64,000 nucleotides of DNA from Oreohelix idahoensis (GCA_024509875.1 JAMPIV010014126.1:186001-250000); one strand, 5' to 3'; numbered from the stretch's first letter, positions 23,240 through 37,199 are shown. Translations and numbers: made by a program. Notes: generated by a model not told the origin, from the sequence alone.

Positions 23240-24233
23240 ATAGTCGCATTTTTCCATAATGTTTTTTTATTCTTAGCCGACCTGATCACAAGCGCGTCCA
23301 GAGATTATTTTCTTCTTCATTTACTGATTGGTAAATGTTTGTCTTTTTCTTGGCTGGTGCGTCCCCAAGTTCATTTTTGAACAGGATTGGCCAAAGATAC
23401 AAATAAACATTTAACTGGTAAAACCCAGAAATAGTTTGTTCAATTTTATCAGCCCACTGGGGTGTAAAACCAATAACATTACTCCCGACTTTTGACAGTC
23501 GTAGCCAAGTGGATTTTATCCAGAAGAGTTACGCTGTGTCAGAATCGGCAATCACTAAAGAGCCAGCAGATAAGATTACCATCATTTATCAATTGTAACA
23601 GTTTTTTTTAGCAACCAGATGTTTCCCAATACTGGAAGTATTCTCCTCTGTTTACTGTGAATCCAAGATCTCGGTTTCTACACTAACTATTCGAAGTGAC
23701 ATTTGTTCATCCAGGAATAAACCATCAAATTAGGCGTCCACCTTATTAATCTTATTTATTAGAGGATCGACTGGGGCCAATTTGGGAAATACACCTGACA
23801 TTTTGTATATTCAGGAACCATTGTAATTCCAAGGGATATCACCAAGATTAGGTAAGCGTGATTGAGTGGCCACTGTATGTCAGAGAGAGAGTGAATATTT
23901 TTCTTTATTACAGTATCTGTACCAACCTGGGAGTTGGCTTAAAATTGTTTACTTTACTGAGTAGCATTTAGTAGGAACTTTGTTTTTCTTTACTGTCTAT
24001 TCTGTAACATAGTGCTGACCTTTAGGTTATTAACTTGTTGGGTTCTTTTCTCAATAGGGGGTAGGGCACAGTTATTTCCTATGTATGTATATCTGATTTT
24101 ATTTGATTTGTCTTTAGATGTGTTGTCAAGTTTAATGATAATAAACAACAAAAGAAACTTAACTTTGTGTGTTGGTCAGACCCATACCCAATTAACTGTA
24201 GTTTTTCACGTTTGTGTGTCTTGTTGTCACATA

Positions 24234-24234
24234 G

Positions 24235-24264
<30 letters not shown>
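24234..24264. repeat. (GT)n microsatellite
   Basis: About 15 GT dinucleotides. Confidence 0.95.
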
Positions 24265-24267
<3 letters not shown>

Positions 24268-25071
24268 TTAAACTTATATTTATATGTATGGGGAGGGAAA
24301 GATTGTCTTGTACTAAATTATAGTCGTATGGATAGGCTGGACAAGAGAAACTTACTCATTCCAGAGACAGATCTTCTCCTTAAGCTATTCACCCGTGAAA
24401 TCTATCTACACCTTTATTTCTCACGTACTTATCACCCTCCACTCTACTCAGACGGGACCATAAATAACTACCAAACCTACCTGTACGACAGATGTATACA
24501 ACCATCGTGCTACAGGAACTGTTAGCCTTCATACCCTTCAACGTTTGCTGAGGGAGAATTAGCACCTATGGGTTTGCCTAGAGTGCAGTTATGTTGATTC
24601 TGATCAACAAAAACAATTGCCAAATCTGTAGTCGGTACTATGACTGACTGTGCACTCATGCATTAACAAAACTCTAAATACACACACATATTACTCCAAA
24701 ATCTATTCTCATTTAAAAAAAAAAAATACTCAAATCTCCCTCATATCAAGTACAGAAATAATACCCTTAACAAAAACTGTTTCATCATTTCCCTGTTCAC
24801 TCTTTAGGGAGCAATGGGGTCAACCCAGCACCAAAGCATTCATGTATTTTTGCAATGGTTGGCTTCTGTAGTTATTTGTTGCCAGATCCATGACTAACCT
24901 CATATTAGTAGCTTCTTATGATGTGCCTGAGGTGTTCCATCATTTTAGGACATTTTATCTCCAATTTTTCTGATGCTCGTCTCTGAAATGCTATATACAA
25001 ATATACTGCACACTTCATGCTCAAAACTGTTAAAAAAAATAATTGTCTTTTCTAATTCCAACAAAACTCAC

Positions 25072-28000
25072 CTGTTTCTTGCTCTGGTGAAAGTGCTTCC
25101 TCAGCACTCAGGACCCGCTGCAAGCTCTCTTGGTCTTGAGAAGCAATAAGAGTGAAGTCTGAGGGGGATGGTGGTCTGTCAGAGCCTGCAAACTCTACAC
25201 TCATCTTTTCACCATCTTCTTCCTCAGCCTCCTCCTCCTCCTCATCATCATAATCCTCATGCTCTTCATCATCATCCTGAAGACTATCCTTTTCAATGTC
25301 TGTGTCAAACTGGACATGGAGTGTGTCTTGCTGAGTCAGTACTTCACCTCCCATGGCTTGAGGGCTGGCAGGTATTGTCTGTGGTGTGAGACCCAGAGAT
25401 ATTTTTAGTTTCTCCGTATCTTGTGAGGCAATAAGTGTAAACTCTGAAGGAGATGGAGGCCTATCTATTCGGTCCATACCATCATCAAATTCATCCTCGG
25501 ATGATGACAAGTCATCCTTATCTTCACGTACTCTGGAAAATTTCTGTTCAATGAAAATCTGCTGTGAGATATCAGCTAAAAATTTTCCTTCAGACTCATA
25601 TTCCTCCTCATCTGCTTCATGCTCATACTCCGATCCAGTCATGGTGTACTCAGAGCCGGTCATTGTCTCACTCTGGGCAGTAAAGCTGGAGCTGCTCATC
25701 ATCTCACTGGCAGCTGTGTAGTAAGATCCTGTCCCAGTTGTTTCACTCTGATACTCAACATCACTAGGGGAAGTATAGTCAGATCCAGATATACTGGATG
25801 CCATAAATGTCTGACCAGGTTCTCCGGATTTTTCTTGTTCACTTCTTGTAAGTACAGACTCTTCTTGAGGCTGGGAGGAAGCTTCAGGATCTAAGAATTC
25901 TTCATCCTGACTATCTTCATCAAAGTCTGCCATTTGTTTCACCTCACTATATTTTATTTCCACTTCTGTGATCTCCTCCTCCAGGTCACTTGGAGATCCT
26001 GAACGATCATGTACTTCAGTGGAGGATGTGGGGTACAGTGGTGATCTAGGAAGATGTAAGCCCATGTTCATGCCATCAATGAGCCCATGACTCTGGCCAT
26101 AATCATCTCTTGTTTGTTGTGAACAGGGAGACAATTCATTATCAGTGTGTGGGAACCTTTCTGGTTGTGGTTCCTCTGATACTCCATAGCTGGTGTCAAA
26201 AGTAGTTAATCTTTCTCTGTCATCCTGGTCTGGCCTAGTTACATCTTGTAACACCTCCAAGAACTGTTCTGTTCTGTCAATGAATGTTTCTGGAAAGGCC
26301 GCTACTTCCTCCTGGATGTCTGTGGCTTCCATGTTTATATCAATCTCTTTTATCTGATGAAAGTGCTCTTCTGGGAAATCATCCTCTCTTTTCTCAAATT
26401 TTTCTTCATGTAAGTATTTCTCTGTTTCTTCTGCCTGTGCAACATCTGTTGCATCCATGGAAAAAGTATGTCCCTCATCAGTAAAAGAGTCAGACCTCGC
26501 AACAGAACCTTCCATTCTTTCAGTGACAAATTCATTATGCAAAACATCTACAGTCTCTTCAAGCTTGGTTTCCATTCTATCTACGGACTGCGTACTTTCT
26601 TCAAGGGAACTAGTTTCAAGAACTGAAGAGTCTAACTTCTCAAATTTTTTTTCAAGCCTGTCTATGGACTGCTCTAATTTACTACTAACCTCAGTTGTGT
26701 CATCTTTTATCTCCGCTTCTTCAAACTGGGATGTGAATTCTGCATACTCTGTCCTTATCTCAGCACAGACAAAACCATTTCCTCTTTCTACAGGAAGCTC
26801 TCCTTCCAGCTCATGACCCATCATATCTTTCTCATGCTCCTCCTCATACTGATCATCATCAAGTTCATCTTCAGACATTAGATCCTCCCGAGCTTGCTGG
26901 TTTTCTAGTGCTTGCATTTCAGCCATTATGCCCATGTAAGGCCCTTGTTCTTCCTCTTCAGACTCCCTCTCAGTCTCAATCTTCCTGGTTGTTTCAATAC
27001 TCGTGTGAAGAGCTTCTTGGACAATGGCTCTACTAAGCTCAACTTCATACTCCACTTCGCTGCCTTCCTCTGTCTCTTCCTCGACCAGAAGAGCTACAGT
27101 TTTATCAGAAGTTTGACCAGAGTCAGCTGTCAACTCGTCAGCCAGCTTTTCAGAATAAGAATCTGACACACAGATATCTTTGCCACCTTCATCAGAAACT
27201 TGCTTCTGAAGCTCCAAAACTAGCTTTTCAACCCTTTCTCCTGCCTCATCTTCTCCTTTCACCTCAATGTCTATGTGATCTTCTTCTTCAAAATCTTCTT
27301 GCTCCACTGTGTCCTGAATAGACAATTCATGTGCTTGATATTCTTTCATTGTGGACTCTTGATAAGCTTCCTGGAATGTTTCGTATTCTTCTGTCAACTC
27401 CACTTTAGCATCAATGGCAACAGAAACTTCTGGTTCGTGTTCATACTTTTCAAAAGCTCTGTCAATATCTTCTATTATGATTTCTGCATGCTCTCCCACC
27501 TTAGCATCTATAGGAACAATAATTTCTGGCTCAGCTTCATATTTTTCAAATACTCTGTCCAAATCTTCTATTATGATTTCTGCATGCTCTCCCACCATAG
27601 CATCTATAGGAACAATAATTTCTGGCTCAGCTTCATATTTTTCAAATACTCTGTCCAAATCTTCTATTATGATTTCTGCATGCTCTCCCACCTTAGCATC
27701 TATAGGAACAATAATTTCTGGCTCAGCTTCATATTTTTCAAATAGTCTGTCCAAATCTTCTTCCTCATCACACTCCATGTATCCAGATATTTCCTCTGTG
27801 CCCTCTTCTTGGACTTCTTTTAGTAAAGGTTCTATCCTCATGGAATACTCCCTTTCATCTATTGATAGTCCTGGTAATTCTCTATGCTTGTCATCAACTG
27901 TTTCTTCTAAATCAGCTCTAACATCATCAGAAATGTCACACGTGGCATCAGTGACATACATTTCTTGACATTTGGCCAGGTCACTCTCTGGGGATTGTTC

Positions 28001-31000
28001 TGGAATCTGCTCAAGTGAGGTTTCTGTGACCATGTGTACTTGCTGTTTCATGTCTTCAACTGATTCCATACTAGTACCTTCATTGACGGTGTATGGCTCA
28101 GACAACTCTAAATCTCTGGATATATTGTCCTCATCATCCTTATACTCTTCTTCTTCTTCTTCCTCCTGCTCCACTTCTTCTTCCTCCTGCTCCACTTCAT
28201 CTTCACTGTCTTTAGAGTACTGAGACATGAGAGCAGCAGTTAGCTGTTCCTGTTCCTCAATTTCCTGATCTAGCTCCTCATCAATATCTTTTGCTGCAAA
28301 CTCTTCCTCAACATCTTTCACAAACTCCTCATCTTGATCCAAAACATTCTCATCATCAAGATTTTCCTGTTCTTCTGGGGAGGAGCCAATAGCTTTTTCT
28401 GAGACAGAGACAGATTCTGACTCCTCATCAGGCAGGGCTAGAAGCTTTTCTGCCTTTTCTAATGCTTCAACTTTTTCAATGCCATCCTCTATAGCAGAGC
28501 TGACACTTGGTGAAATATCATGTACTTCTGAGATGAAAGTTTCAGGGCAAACTTCTTGCTCTTCTTTGACTGCACTTTCCTGCAGTGTTTCAGTCATTAC
28601 TTTTTCTGGCTCATAAAATTCCTCTGTTATTTTTATGTGCTCAGAGACAATATCTACTGCTGTTGTTGCAACGTCATAATCAATCTCAGAAGTTGTTGAT
28701 TCAAGAATAACTGCTTTGTCTTCTTGCAAGGGTGACAGATCAGACACATGTGATTTGACTGTTGGGGAAATTTCTTCCTCTTCTGCTACATCTTCAACAG
28801 TTTCCGCAGCCATCTGAGTTCCTTCCTCAGTTTCATAAAGTTCTTCTATTCCAGATGAAGTCATTACATTGACCTCGTAAAACGATTCACCTTCCTCCAT
28901 TTCTTCAATTTCAATAGATCCCATTTGTGTTTCAATCAGCACTCTGTGATGAGGTGGAGCTTTTGCCTCTCTCATAGCATCTGCTCTTTCCTCTACTTCT
29001 ACAGAGCTCTCAGTATACTGTATGGCTTGTTCTTCAACTTGATCTGTCTGTGAAAATCTGTGCACTTCCACTTCTACAGCAGTTTCATCATGAGTGTCTA
29101 CATCCGGCTCCTCAACCTGCAATATTTCTTGTATTGTAACTGGTGATACCAGTTTTTCTACAAGATCTTCATCTGAGATTTCTTCTTCCCATTTCTTCTC
29201 TACAGTAGGTTGTGCAATGTCTCTGTCTTCTTCCATGTCTTTCACATGATCTTCAAAGCCAATTTCTTGATCACCATCATATGTTTTCTCTTCAGTAAGT
29301 TGGGCAATGTCTGAGGCAATCTTGTCCCTGTCTTCTTCAAAGCCAATTTCTTCTTGATCACTTTCCTCTAGTGTTTCCTCTACAGTAGCTTCAACTTGTT
29401 CATGCACAGTTAACATCTTCTCAGTTTGGTCTTCCATTGTGTACTCAGCTTGTTTTTCATACATTCTTGGTTCTTCATGTTCCAGAACTTCTGTAGTTTT
29501 CATTGGCCTGCCTACCATCACCAATGCAGCAGCTCGAACCATCTCCTCCTCTGTTAGCTCTTCCTTGTTAAGAAATTCCCAATCATCACACCTGTCTTCT
29601 ACATCTTCCTCAGCTCCGAAGTCTCCTTCAAGGTCATGGTCCAGTTTTTGCCTCCTATCATCTGTTAGCATAAACTCATGTTTGTCTTTCTCATATGTCT
29701 CTTCAGTTTCTTCCCTGTAATGAAATGCTTGCCTCTTTGAGCCACCTACAGATTCTTGTGTAAAATGGGTTTCAGTCAGTCTCTCTTCCTTTTGGTACTC
29801 ATGAATGCTGGAAGTATGCTGTGTTTCAATAATTTCACTGGTGTAGTATTCTTCTAAAACCTTGGAGGAAGAACAAACCACAGAAATGGTATCTGAAGGT
29901 TCATATCTAGGTACTTGTACAAAAAGCTGTTCTTGTTCTTCCTCTGTAAGAATTTCATCTCCTTGTTCATACCCCTCTGGTTCTTCTTTCTCCGGAAAAA
30001 TCTGCTCTTGTATGTCAGGTTCTCTCATTTCATAGTCAAACTCTGCTTGTTTTCTGTCCTCTTCTATCACCTCATCATGTAAGAAATGTTCTACTTCGTA
30101 ATCTGTTGGTGAGGATTTTTCTGTCACTTCCACCTCCCTCATTGTATAAGTAACTTTTTCTTCTGAAACTAGGTGGACTGTCTCCTGAGAAACAAGCTGA
30201 TGAGAGCTTGTAGCATCTTCTGTAAGTCCATCCACAGTGTCTTTCTTAAGATACAGCTCAGATTCTATTACTTTTGTTTTACTTGCAAAGAACTCTTCTT
30301 TGGAAATTTCTTGTATTTCTTCTTCTTCTTCATCAGGAAGAGTTGCAAAGCTTCTGTGGGATTCCATCAGTTCGGTGGTCTCCATGATTTCATGTACACT
30401 TCTGCCAGCATCCACTTTATCCACATCCTCAGGCTGAATGTCCTGCTGCCTGACATCACCGACCGCAGGCTCATCAATGAGATAATCCTCATGATCAAGC
30501 TGCCTGAATGTATAAGACACTGGCTCTGTAGATGTGGTTGTAGTCTCCTCTCTTACTTCATCTCTGATGCTTTCTTTTTCCTCCATTTCATGATCTTGAC
30601 CAAACTGCATATGTGTGACTCTGACTTTTGTTTTTACCACAGCTGTTTCCTCAATTTCATCAGCTTCTTCATCAGGTAAGCTTGATGCCCTTGCTTGAAC
30701 ATCTTGGACTTCCATTTTCACCATGGAGTCTTTGGCTGTTTCTGGCAGTTCCTGTTCATGTGCCAACAAATCATCTTCTTGCTGACCTGCTGCAAATTCT
30801 TCACTTTCAAATTTAGCTATCCCCTCTCTGCTTTCTTCTGAGTCTCTCTCCTCTTCTTTTTCCAATCCTTGTTCATACTTGTCTTCAATTTCCTTTTCAC
30901 CTCGATCTTCATACCTGTCTTGTATTTTTTCTTCAACTTCTCCTATTTCTTCTTCATATTTATCTTTCACTACTTCTTCTCTTTCTTCTTCATATCTGCC

Positions 31001-33510
31001 TTCATCTTGTTCTATTTCATATTCATCTCTTTCATCCTTTTCTTTTTCCCTTTCTTCTTCAGATTTGGAAGTTACTTCCCCCTTCTCCTCTTCATACTTA
31101 TCTTCCTGTTCTGCTTCTTCATATATGTCTTCCTCTTCATTTTCCATTTCTTCTTCATATTTGTCTTTAGGTTCCTCTCTCTCCTCTTCATATTTATCTA
31201 CTTGTTCTGATTCTTCATAAAAGTCTTTCTCCTCCTCTCTTTCTTCTCCATATTTGTCTTTTACCTCCTCTCTCTTCTCTTCATATTTATCTTCCTCTTC
31301 TGCTTCTTCATATATGTCTTCCTCTTCTTCTTCTTTCACAAAAGCTTCTTTATATCTATATTCAAATTCTTTCTCTTCTGCCTTTCTCCCTTCTTTCTCT
31401 TCTTCAAAAAACTCTTCCTCTTCTCCTCTCACTTCTACATTATCATCTTCTGTTATTTCTCTTGTGTCTTCCCCATAGCTGAGCTCCAAAGTTTGGCTTT
31501 CACGTTTCTCTTGATCATCAATGGCCAGTCCTTTTTCATTCTCTTTCATCTCAGGGAAATACTCCTGCTCAACTTCTTCCATACCGGCAACATCACTTCC
31601 AGAAGTTGCAGCTACACTCTCCAACTCTTCATCGACGGTACGCTCAAACATCTTTCCTTCACGAGTAATTTCCTCATATAGTCCTTCAACTTTTTCAGCA
31701 CCTCCAAAACTTTTGATTTCAGCCATTGTGTCTGCTATCGTAATTGTTTCTTCTCTACCTTCATCTATGTTTTCTTTATCAACATACACATCTGTTTTTG
31801 TCTTCTCACAGCTGACTGTCGTAGCTTCACTTTCAAACTGACCTATCTCTTCGTCTTCTTCACCTTCAATTTCTGTGCTGATGATGTGTGCTGTGTCAAG
31901 AGATGGCTCTGCTACTATCTCCTTACTTGCCGTAAACTCCAGCTCACCAAGCTCTGTGTCTCTGGATTCTTCAGAAGCATCCTTCTCTTCAAAAGTGTAT
32001 TGCGCAGTTTCATTTATGGATTTCTGATACGTGATATCAATAGATTCATATTTGTTCACGTCAACAAACTCTGTTGTCTCAGCTGTGATCCTTGTGTCTC
32101 TTGTCTCATCATCAAGGACACGTGACACTAATGTCTGGATAACATCAAGGGTTTTCTCAAGGGATTCTGTCATAGCTGACTCAACAGCAAAATACTGCTC
32201 CTCTTTCTGCTCAACAAACTCTACATGTGCTAACTTCTGATCTTCACTTTCATCTAACGTTTCTTGTGTGTCACTGAAGTATTCATCTTCTTGATCCTGC
32301 TCTTCGAAACCAGTTCTGATACTCTCTGCTTCAATTCTTTGGTGTTGTTCCTCAAGAAGATCAGTGGTTCTTGTTGTTGTTTCCGTCATCCTTGTGACTG
32401 TTTCCTCAACTTCAGAAATGTCAATGCCTTGTTCTTTGGAAGTGTCCAGTTCATGTTGGCTCTCCAGGGACTCGACCAACTCGCTTTTGATTTCTGAAAA
32501 GTCCTGTGTTGTTTCACTGACATCCTCTGTGACCTCACTCCTAAATTCTTCTTTAACCATCTCCTGGTCATGCATAACCTCTTTACTCTCATATGTCACC
32601 TTCTCAGAAAAGACCTTCTCATGTGAGTCACTAGTCAATGTTTTTTCATATGCTTCACTATAGGTCAGTTCAAACTTTCTTTCCATCTTACTGACCACCT
32701 CCTCAATAGTTTCTATCTTCTCCCTCACCAGCTCTGCAGTTGCTGGATCAGCAAGGGAGGTGTATTTGAGGTCAGTGATGGGTGACTCATCTTCATCCCT
32801 GACTTCATGCTCCTCAAAGACATACCCACCTACTTGAGATTCTTGTTCATCCTCTTCCATCTCTTCCACGACCTGTACAGTTTCTTCCAACAAAGGATGG
32901 GAAACAGACTCCACAACATGAATACGTTTGGGTCCCTCTGTTTCTACAGTTTCTATCTCATGTGGTGTGATAATTTCTGTGGTAGTAAAATCTTCTGTGA
33001 CAGTGACATCCTCAACTGTTTTTGCAACCAGTTCTGTCACACATTCTTCTTTCTCCAGATGGTCTGCCTCTATGATCTCATCAACCTTTGTGACAACACT
33101 GACCACATCATGTTCCTGTATTCTCTCCTCTTCATCAGTTGCATAAAGACTTGCAACTTCAACAGCTTCATCTACTGCTGTCACCATTTCCCTCTCATCA
33201 GGGATGACCACTGCTTGCTGTCCAGGGACTTCATATACTTCCTGTTCTTCTTTGACGATGGCAGCTTCACGGGTCTCAGAAATGTCTAAAACATCAACTT
33301 CCTCTACAACGACCTGCTCGCTAAACTCATGATGAATGTCAGCTATGTACAGTGCCCTGTGCACTTCTGGCTCCTCAACAAAGTCATCTACTGTTGTTTC
33401 ATCCAGTTCTGGTGCCCGAGACAAAGCTAGCTGCTCCCTCACAAATTCTGAATCCATCTCTCTCATCTCCTGCACTTCCACCTCAAATTTATCTTTATCC
33501 TGTAGTTTAT
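25072..33510 (-). CDS. giant exon (8.4 kb) of the ankyrin-like tail
   Basis: A single uninterrupted exon of 8,439 nt encodes about 2,813 residues, extremely rich in Glu, Asp, Ser, Thr and Val. The acceptor is caacag|at (AG at 33511-33512) and the donor is acag|gtgagt (25070-25071), phase 1 on both ends. A second possible acceptor, ctacag, 11 nt further in gives phase 0 and does not fit the preceding exon. Sub-regions in protein order are: Glu/Val/Thr-rich sequence with many TxTE motifs; a KYEEExEE low-complexity block (DNA about 30840-31350); four 32-residue units FEKYExEPE...PIDAKV (27403-27770); and near the end two copies of RPPSPSxFTLIASQD (about 25400-25480 and 25125-25200). No catalytic domain is seen. 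Giant neuronal ankyrins of flies and worms have comparable unstructured C-terminal tails that act at axonal microtubules. Extending that function here is inference. Confidence 0.9.
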
Positions 33511-34134
33511 CTGTTGCGCCCAGGCCAGTCCAAAAGAAGCATTAAAAGAGAAGGATAGACGACGAGAGTATTAGTATGGAAGAAGGGATTAAAAAAAAAA
33601 AAACCCCAGCCATTAGCAAGATGGATATGTGAAAGTAAATGAAAAAAAAAAAAGGTTGCGAGGGGTGAAATCGAAAATTAAGTTTAACTGAGTTCAACAT
33701 GATATATACAAATATATTTATGAGATGTAGGCAAAACTGAGTATGCATTGTAACTTATAACACATGCCTGTTCAGAAAAACATTACAACCAATTATGAGG
33801 ACAACTTTAGAGATGAATATTACATATTTATATATACTACCTACTGATTATATTAATACATTATACAAACTATTCACATAAATGTATACATCATAAAAAT
33901 ACCATTGACAGTGAAGTTGCTCAACAAGTAAATTAGTGACTGAAGGTTTTAGAGACAGGAACATCAAGAAAATATTCAGACATTGTAAGATGACACGACA
34001 TTACTGTGAAGGTAAAGATGGAACTGATGTGCTGTTAGACTTGTTAGAGCTACAGATGTACTTCTGACAGAAATATTTACGGGTACGAGATACAGTCAAG
34101 GTCGTCGCACAGCAGATACTGTCATAAGGGAGTG

Positions 34135-34270
34135 AAGCATTAGAGATTTCACCGCACTAAATCCAGCATTGTGAGGTGAGGTGACCAGTTTCCTTCCTTA
34201 ACTCAAGAGCAAAGTCAGGTACCCATTTATAGCTGGGTAGATTGAACAGAAAGACCAATAAATGGCACAT
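34135..34270 (-). mobile_element. SINE-2 fragment
   Basis: Contains the SINE-2 body signature in reverse orientation (aagtcaggtacccatttata, gctgggta), as in the copies at 49357, 59615 and 62340. The tRNA-like head is degraded. Confidence 0.55.
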
Positions 34271-34469
34271 TTTTGGGCTTGATGGCAGGATGTGTTTGTT
34301 ACAAGACTTTGCAAATAGAAGACCAAATGTTGAACTTATGAGACAAAAATGTTTTTACAAAAACTCTGCTAGTCTATAACAGATGTTTGAACTAAGAGAT
34401 AAGAAGACCACAGAACAAAGTAGATCACAATCAACACTATACAACTGATGACAAGCAGCATAATTACTT

Positions 34470-34620
34470 GAATAATGTCTACTGATGATAGTTTGGATAA
34501 TGTTGATATCTGTTTGACTAATGTTTACTGATAACTGCTTGGATCATGTCTATTGATAACTGCTTGGATCATGTCTACTGATAATGATTATGTCTACTGA
34601 TAATTACTTCAACGATGTAG
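34470..34620. repeat. imperfect tandem repeat (gtctactgataactgcttgg)
   Basis: Five to six irregular units of about 25-31 bp sharing atgtctactgataa and tgcttggatc. Confidence 0.65.
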
Positions 34621-35333
34621 TAATTATGATAATGCAGATGTCTGTAAACGTATGCTGCCCAAAGTAATATGAACCACTGCCAGTAGCAGCTAGCTAATGC
34701 CGAACAGTACTCTAGGTTATCAGGAAGAACTCGATATAGGCATATATTAGAACCTTAACAGAACTTTAACAAGTGATTTTTCTGTAGCAACATCGCTGAT
34801 ATGATATATATGTATATACATTTATAAATATATATGTTTATTGCTCTTTTTGAGTAGAAAAAATAAGATTTATAATTTTCTTTTTTCAGTAATAACCCTT
34901 TACCTGAATGATCCTCTGGAGACAGAATATTTGTTTGTGGGCAGTGAAACATTACACATTTGACATTTTTAAAAAACGTGAATAACTGTCCCATTCATCA
35001 AATAAAAAAAAAAATTTAAAATAAAGGTCTAACAACTTTTATCTTGAGAACTGTAAGTGATAGTACACACTGTATATTTACCTGCTTCCCAGACTGCATG
35101 AAATGTGAAGGGTGTGGGATGGCAGGGTGATATCCATGCAACATGTACAAACTGCAAAGAAGCCACTGTGGTCCAGACACCAAATGACAGGACTAACAGC
35201 AAAAGCTGAACAGCGCTAGAAAACTTTAGAATCAAAAACAAGTGTCACCTGCACACATTAAAAAAAAGAAAAAAGTGCTGGTGCTGCAGCATGTTCTGGT
35301 TTAAGCAGACGTAAAATGTGTTCATGGGAATTA

Positions 35334-35704
35334 CACTGTAGACCCAACATAATGCGGTTTGATATACCATGGTATTGCTTATACCACGGTCAAAGGTTGG
35401 ACCCCAATCTTGTTGACTGGTTCCTTTTCATGTGCATATATCTTTGTTGTTTAGCAATAAAATCATGAAACATCGGAGCGAAATCTTGATTTTCAGAATC
35501 CAAAACAAAATATGTACATGATTAGTATATCTTTTACTTATTCCCACTGATTTATATGTGATGACAGTAGTTTGTACTTAAGCTAAAAGTCCTTCAGGTT
35601 GATGATTTCTACCAAACATCAACAAATCTAGGCCAAAATTAGGAAATTAATACAACACAGACTTTGCTTATAAGGCGGTGCCACATTATATCAGGTCTAT
35701 AGTG
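35334..35704. mobile_element. MITE with TA target duplication (cactgtagacc ends)
   Basis: The 371-bp non-coding element is flanked by TA (35332-35333 and 35705-35706). The left end is cactgtagacccaacataat and the right end in reverse complement is cactatagacctgatataat, giving imperfect inverted repeats of about 24 bp. No transposase is present. A TA target and CAC/CAG-type ends suggest mobilisation by a Tc1/mariner or pogo-like enzyme. Confidence 0.8.
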
Positions 35705-36129
35705 TACTACAGATTTGAAAAATAGCAAAACAAAAACATCAAATAATTAAAAATTAAAACTCAAAAATTAAAACTCAATCAATATTGAGAAATAATTTGT
35801 GTAACATCCCTCAGTTCACTGGATTAACATAAACTGCCTGCAGAACACAGATTATGCCAGCTTGGAAGTGGGGAAGGGGTAAAGAGAAGGTAACTATTAA
35901 ACCAGCAATGGTACTAATGATGTGCACACAAAAAATGCTCTACTGAAGTGGGCATGTGGGATCTTACACTGACAGACAATATCACAGTTATGTAGATATA
36001 CAAAAAAATTCTGACACGTAGAGAAAACTTCATAAAAACAAAAATGCAATGCAATTCTGACAACAACAATGTAAATTCAAATATATTAATTCTTTCTCTA
36101 TGGAAGCAAGAAAGAAATCTGTGACGGCC

Positions 36130-36405
36130 AAAAGATTCAAAATTTGCCTGGACAAAATTATGTCAGATAGGTCTACACAACCCAACGGGCTGATCACCCG
36201 TTTGCCAGTCACTTTGATTACGGAAACAACAACAAACGGATTGATTTGTCGTTGCCCTAAAGACGCCATTAGGTGTGATGGGAACAGCGGCAAAGAAAAT
36301 CTATTCGCTGTTGCCCTTAAGACGCCACTAGGCGTAATGGCCACTGACTGCTTTGCCGGTCGTTGGCTAAGGACGGAAGAAGAAGAAGAAGGTCTACACA
36401 AGAGG
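36130..36405 (+). mobile_element. SINE-3 copy with (GAA)n tail
   Basis: Shares with 43310-43650 the order gggctgatcaccc, gattacggaaacaac, gttgcccta, agacgccactaggcgt, ggccactgactgctttgccg, ggctaaggacggaagaagaa. The palindromic acgcc...ggcgt core appears twice. No clear Pol III box is seen, so calling it a SINE rests on size, copy number and the A-rich simple tail. Confidence 0.6.
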
Positions 36406-36442
36406 CAGTGAATCAATACATATTATTACAAAATAGCCTTAA

Positions 36443-37054
36443 CACATTAACTACCGAATTGAAAAACACACTGTGGCCGAATTAAATTTTTTTCCCATTT
36501 TCATCCTGTAGGTGTATGCACAAAGTAAGCTGTAGTTTTCGTAATTGTTTACAGATTTTTATGAATTACACGTCATTTTAAAGATAAATGAATGTACTAT
36601 TACAATGCACACCATTTGTAACTCTAATAGAGGTTATTGCTATTTAACGGCCCTCCGATGGCCGAGGACTTGCAATATTTTCACAATTATAACTGCTTGC
36701 GCCCCATCTAAATCAAAATCACTATTTCAATCAATGTGCACACCGTTTTCACTCTTGTCCTCATCGCTAGATCTATCAGTCAATTGTTGAAACAAGTTTC
36801 TAGCCTATTCAGCATTAGACGAGATGTACAAGCATTTTTTGTGGTCCTATCACTAGTTGCCACGGTAAACAGTTTTACATGATTTGGTAACTAACCCAAA
36901 ACACTGAAAAATATGAACATAATATCAATTTTTCAGTGTTCTACAACAAACATGCTTTGGGAATTTGTTTTCCAGTGGCAACACTCTGAGAGGCTCGCGG
37001 TCCAAATGATAGGATTTCAAAAGCCGGTCCCACTGGCTCACGGTAGTTAATGTG
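36443..37054. mobile_element. piggyBac-like MITE (TTAA target, 612 bp)
   Basis: Flanked by TTAA at 36439-36442 and 37055-37058. Both ends begin cacattaactaccg as perfect inverted repeats. The interior is AT-rich without a transposase frame. TTAA duplication is the hallmark of the piggyBac superfamily, so this is probably a non-autonomous relative. Confidence 0.85.
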
Positions 37055-37199
37055 TTAACTTTGAGGTGAGCTGACATGTAAACAAACTGAGACTTTCTAA
37101 TTTTTATGTTGAACATTATAACTGTTATACAGCATTTACTGCAGGTAATATGTTCTTTTCTATTATTAATGAGACTTTGACCACTTGTAAACAAACTTT

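Noticed and set aside
33490..33512. Alternative acceptor ctacag for the giant exon
   Set aside because: It would give phase 0, whereas the preceding donor and all other junctions are phase 1.
25168..33558. Many plus-strand frames opposite the giant exon
   Set aside because: Acidic GAA/GAG/TCA codons give stop-poor complements; Ser/Phe/Leu-rich shadows without their own signals.
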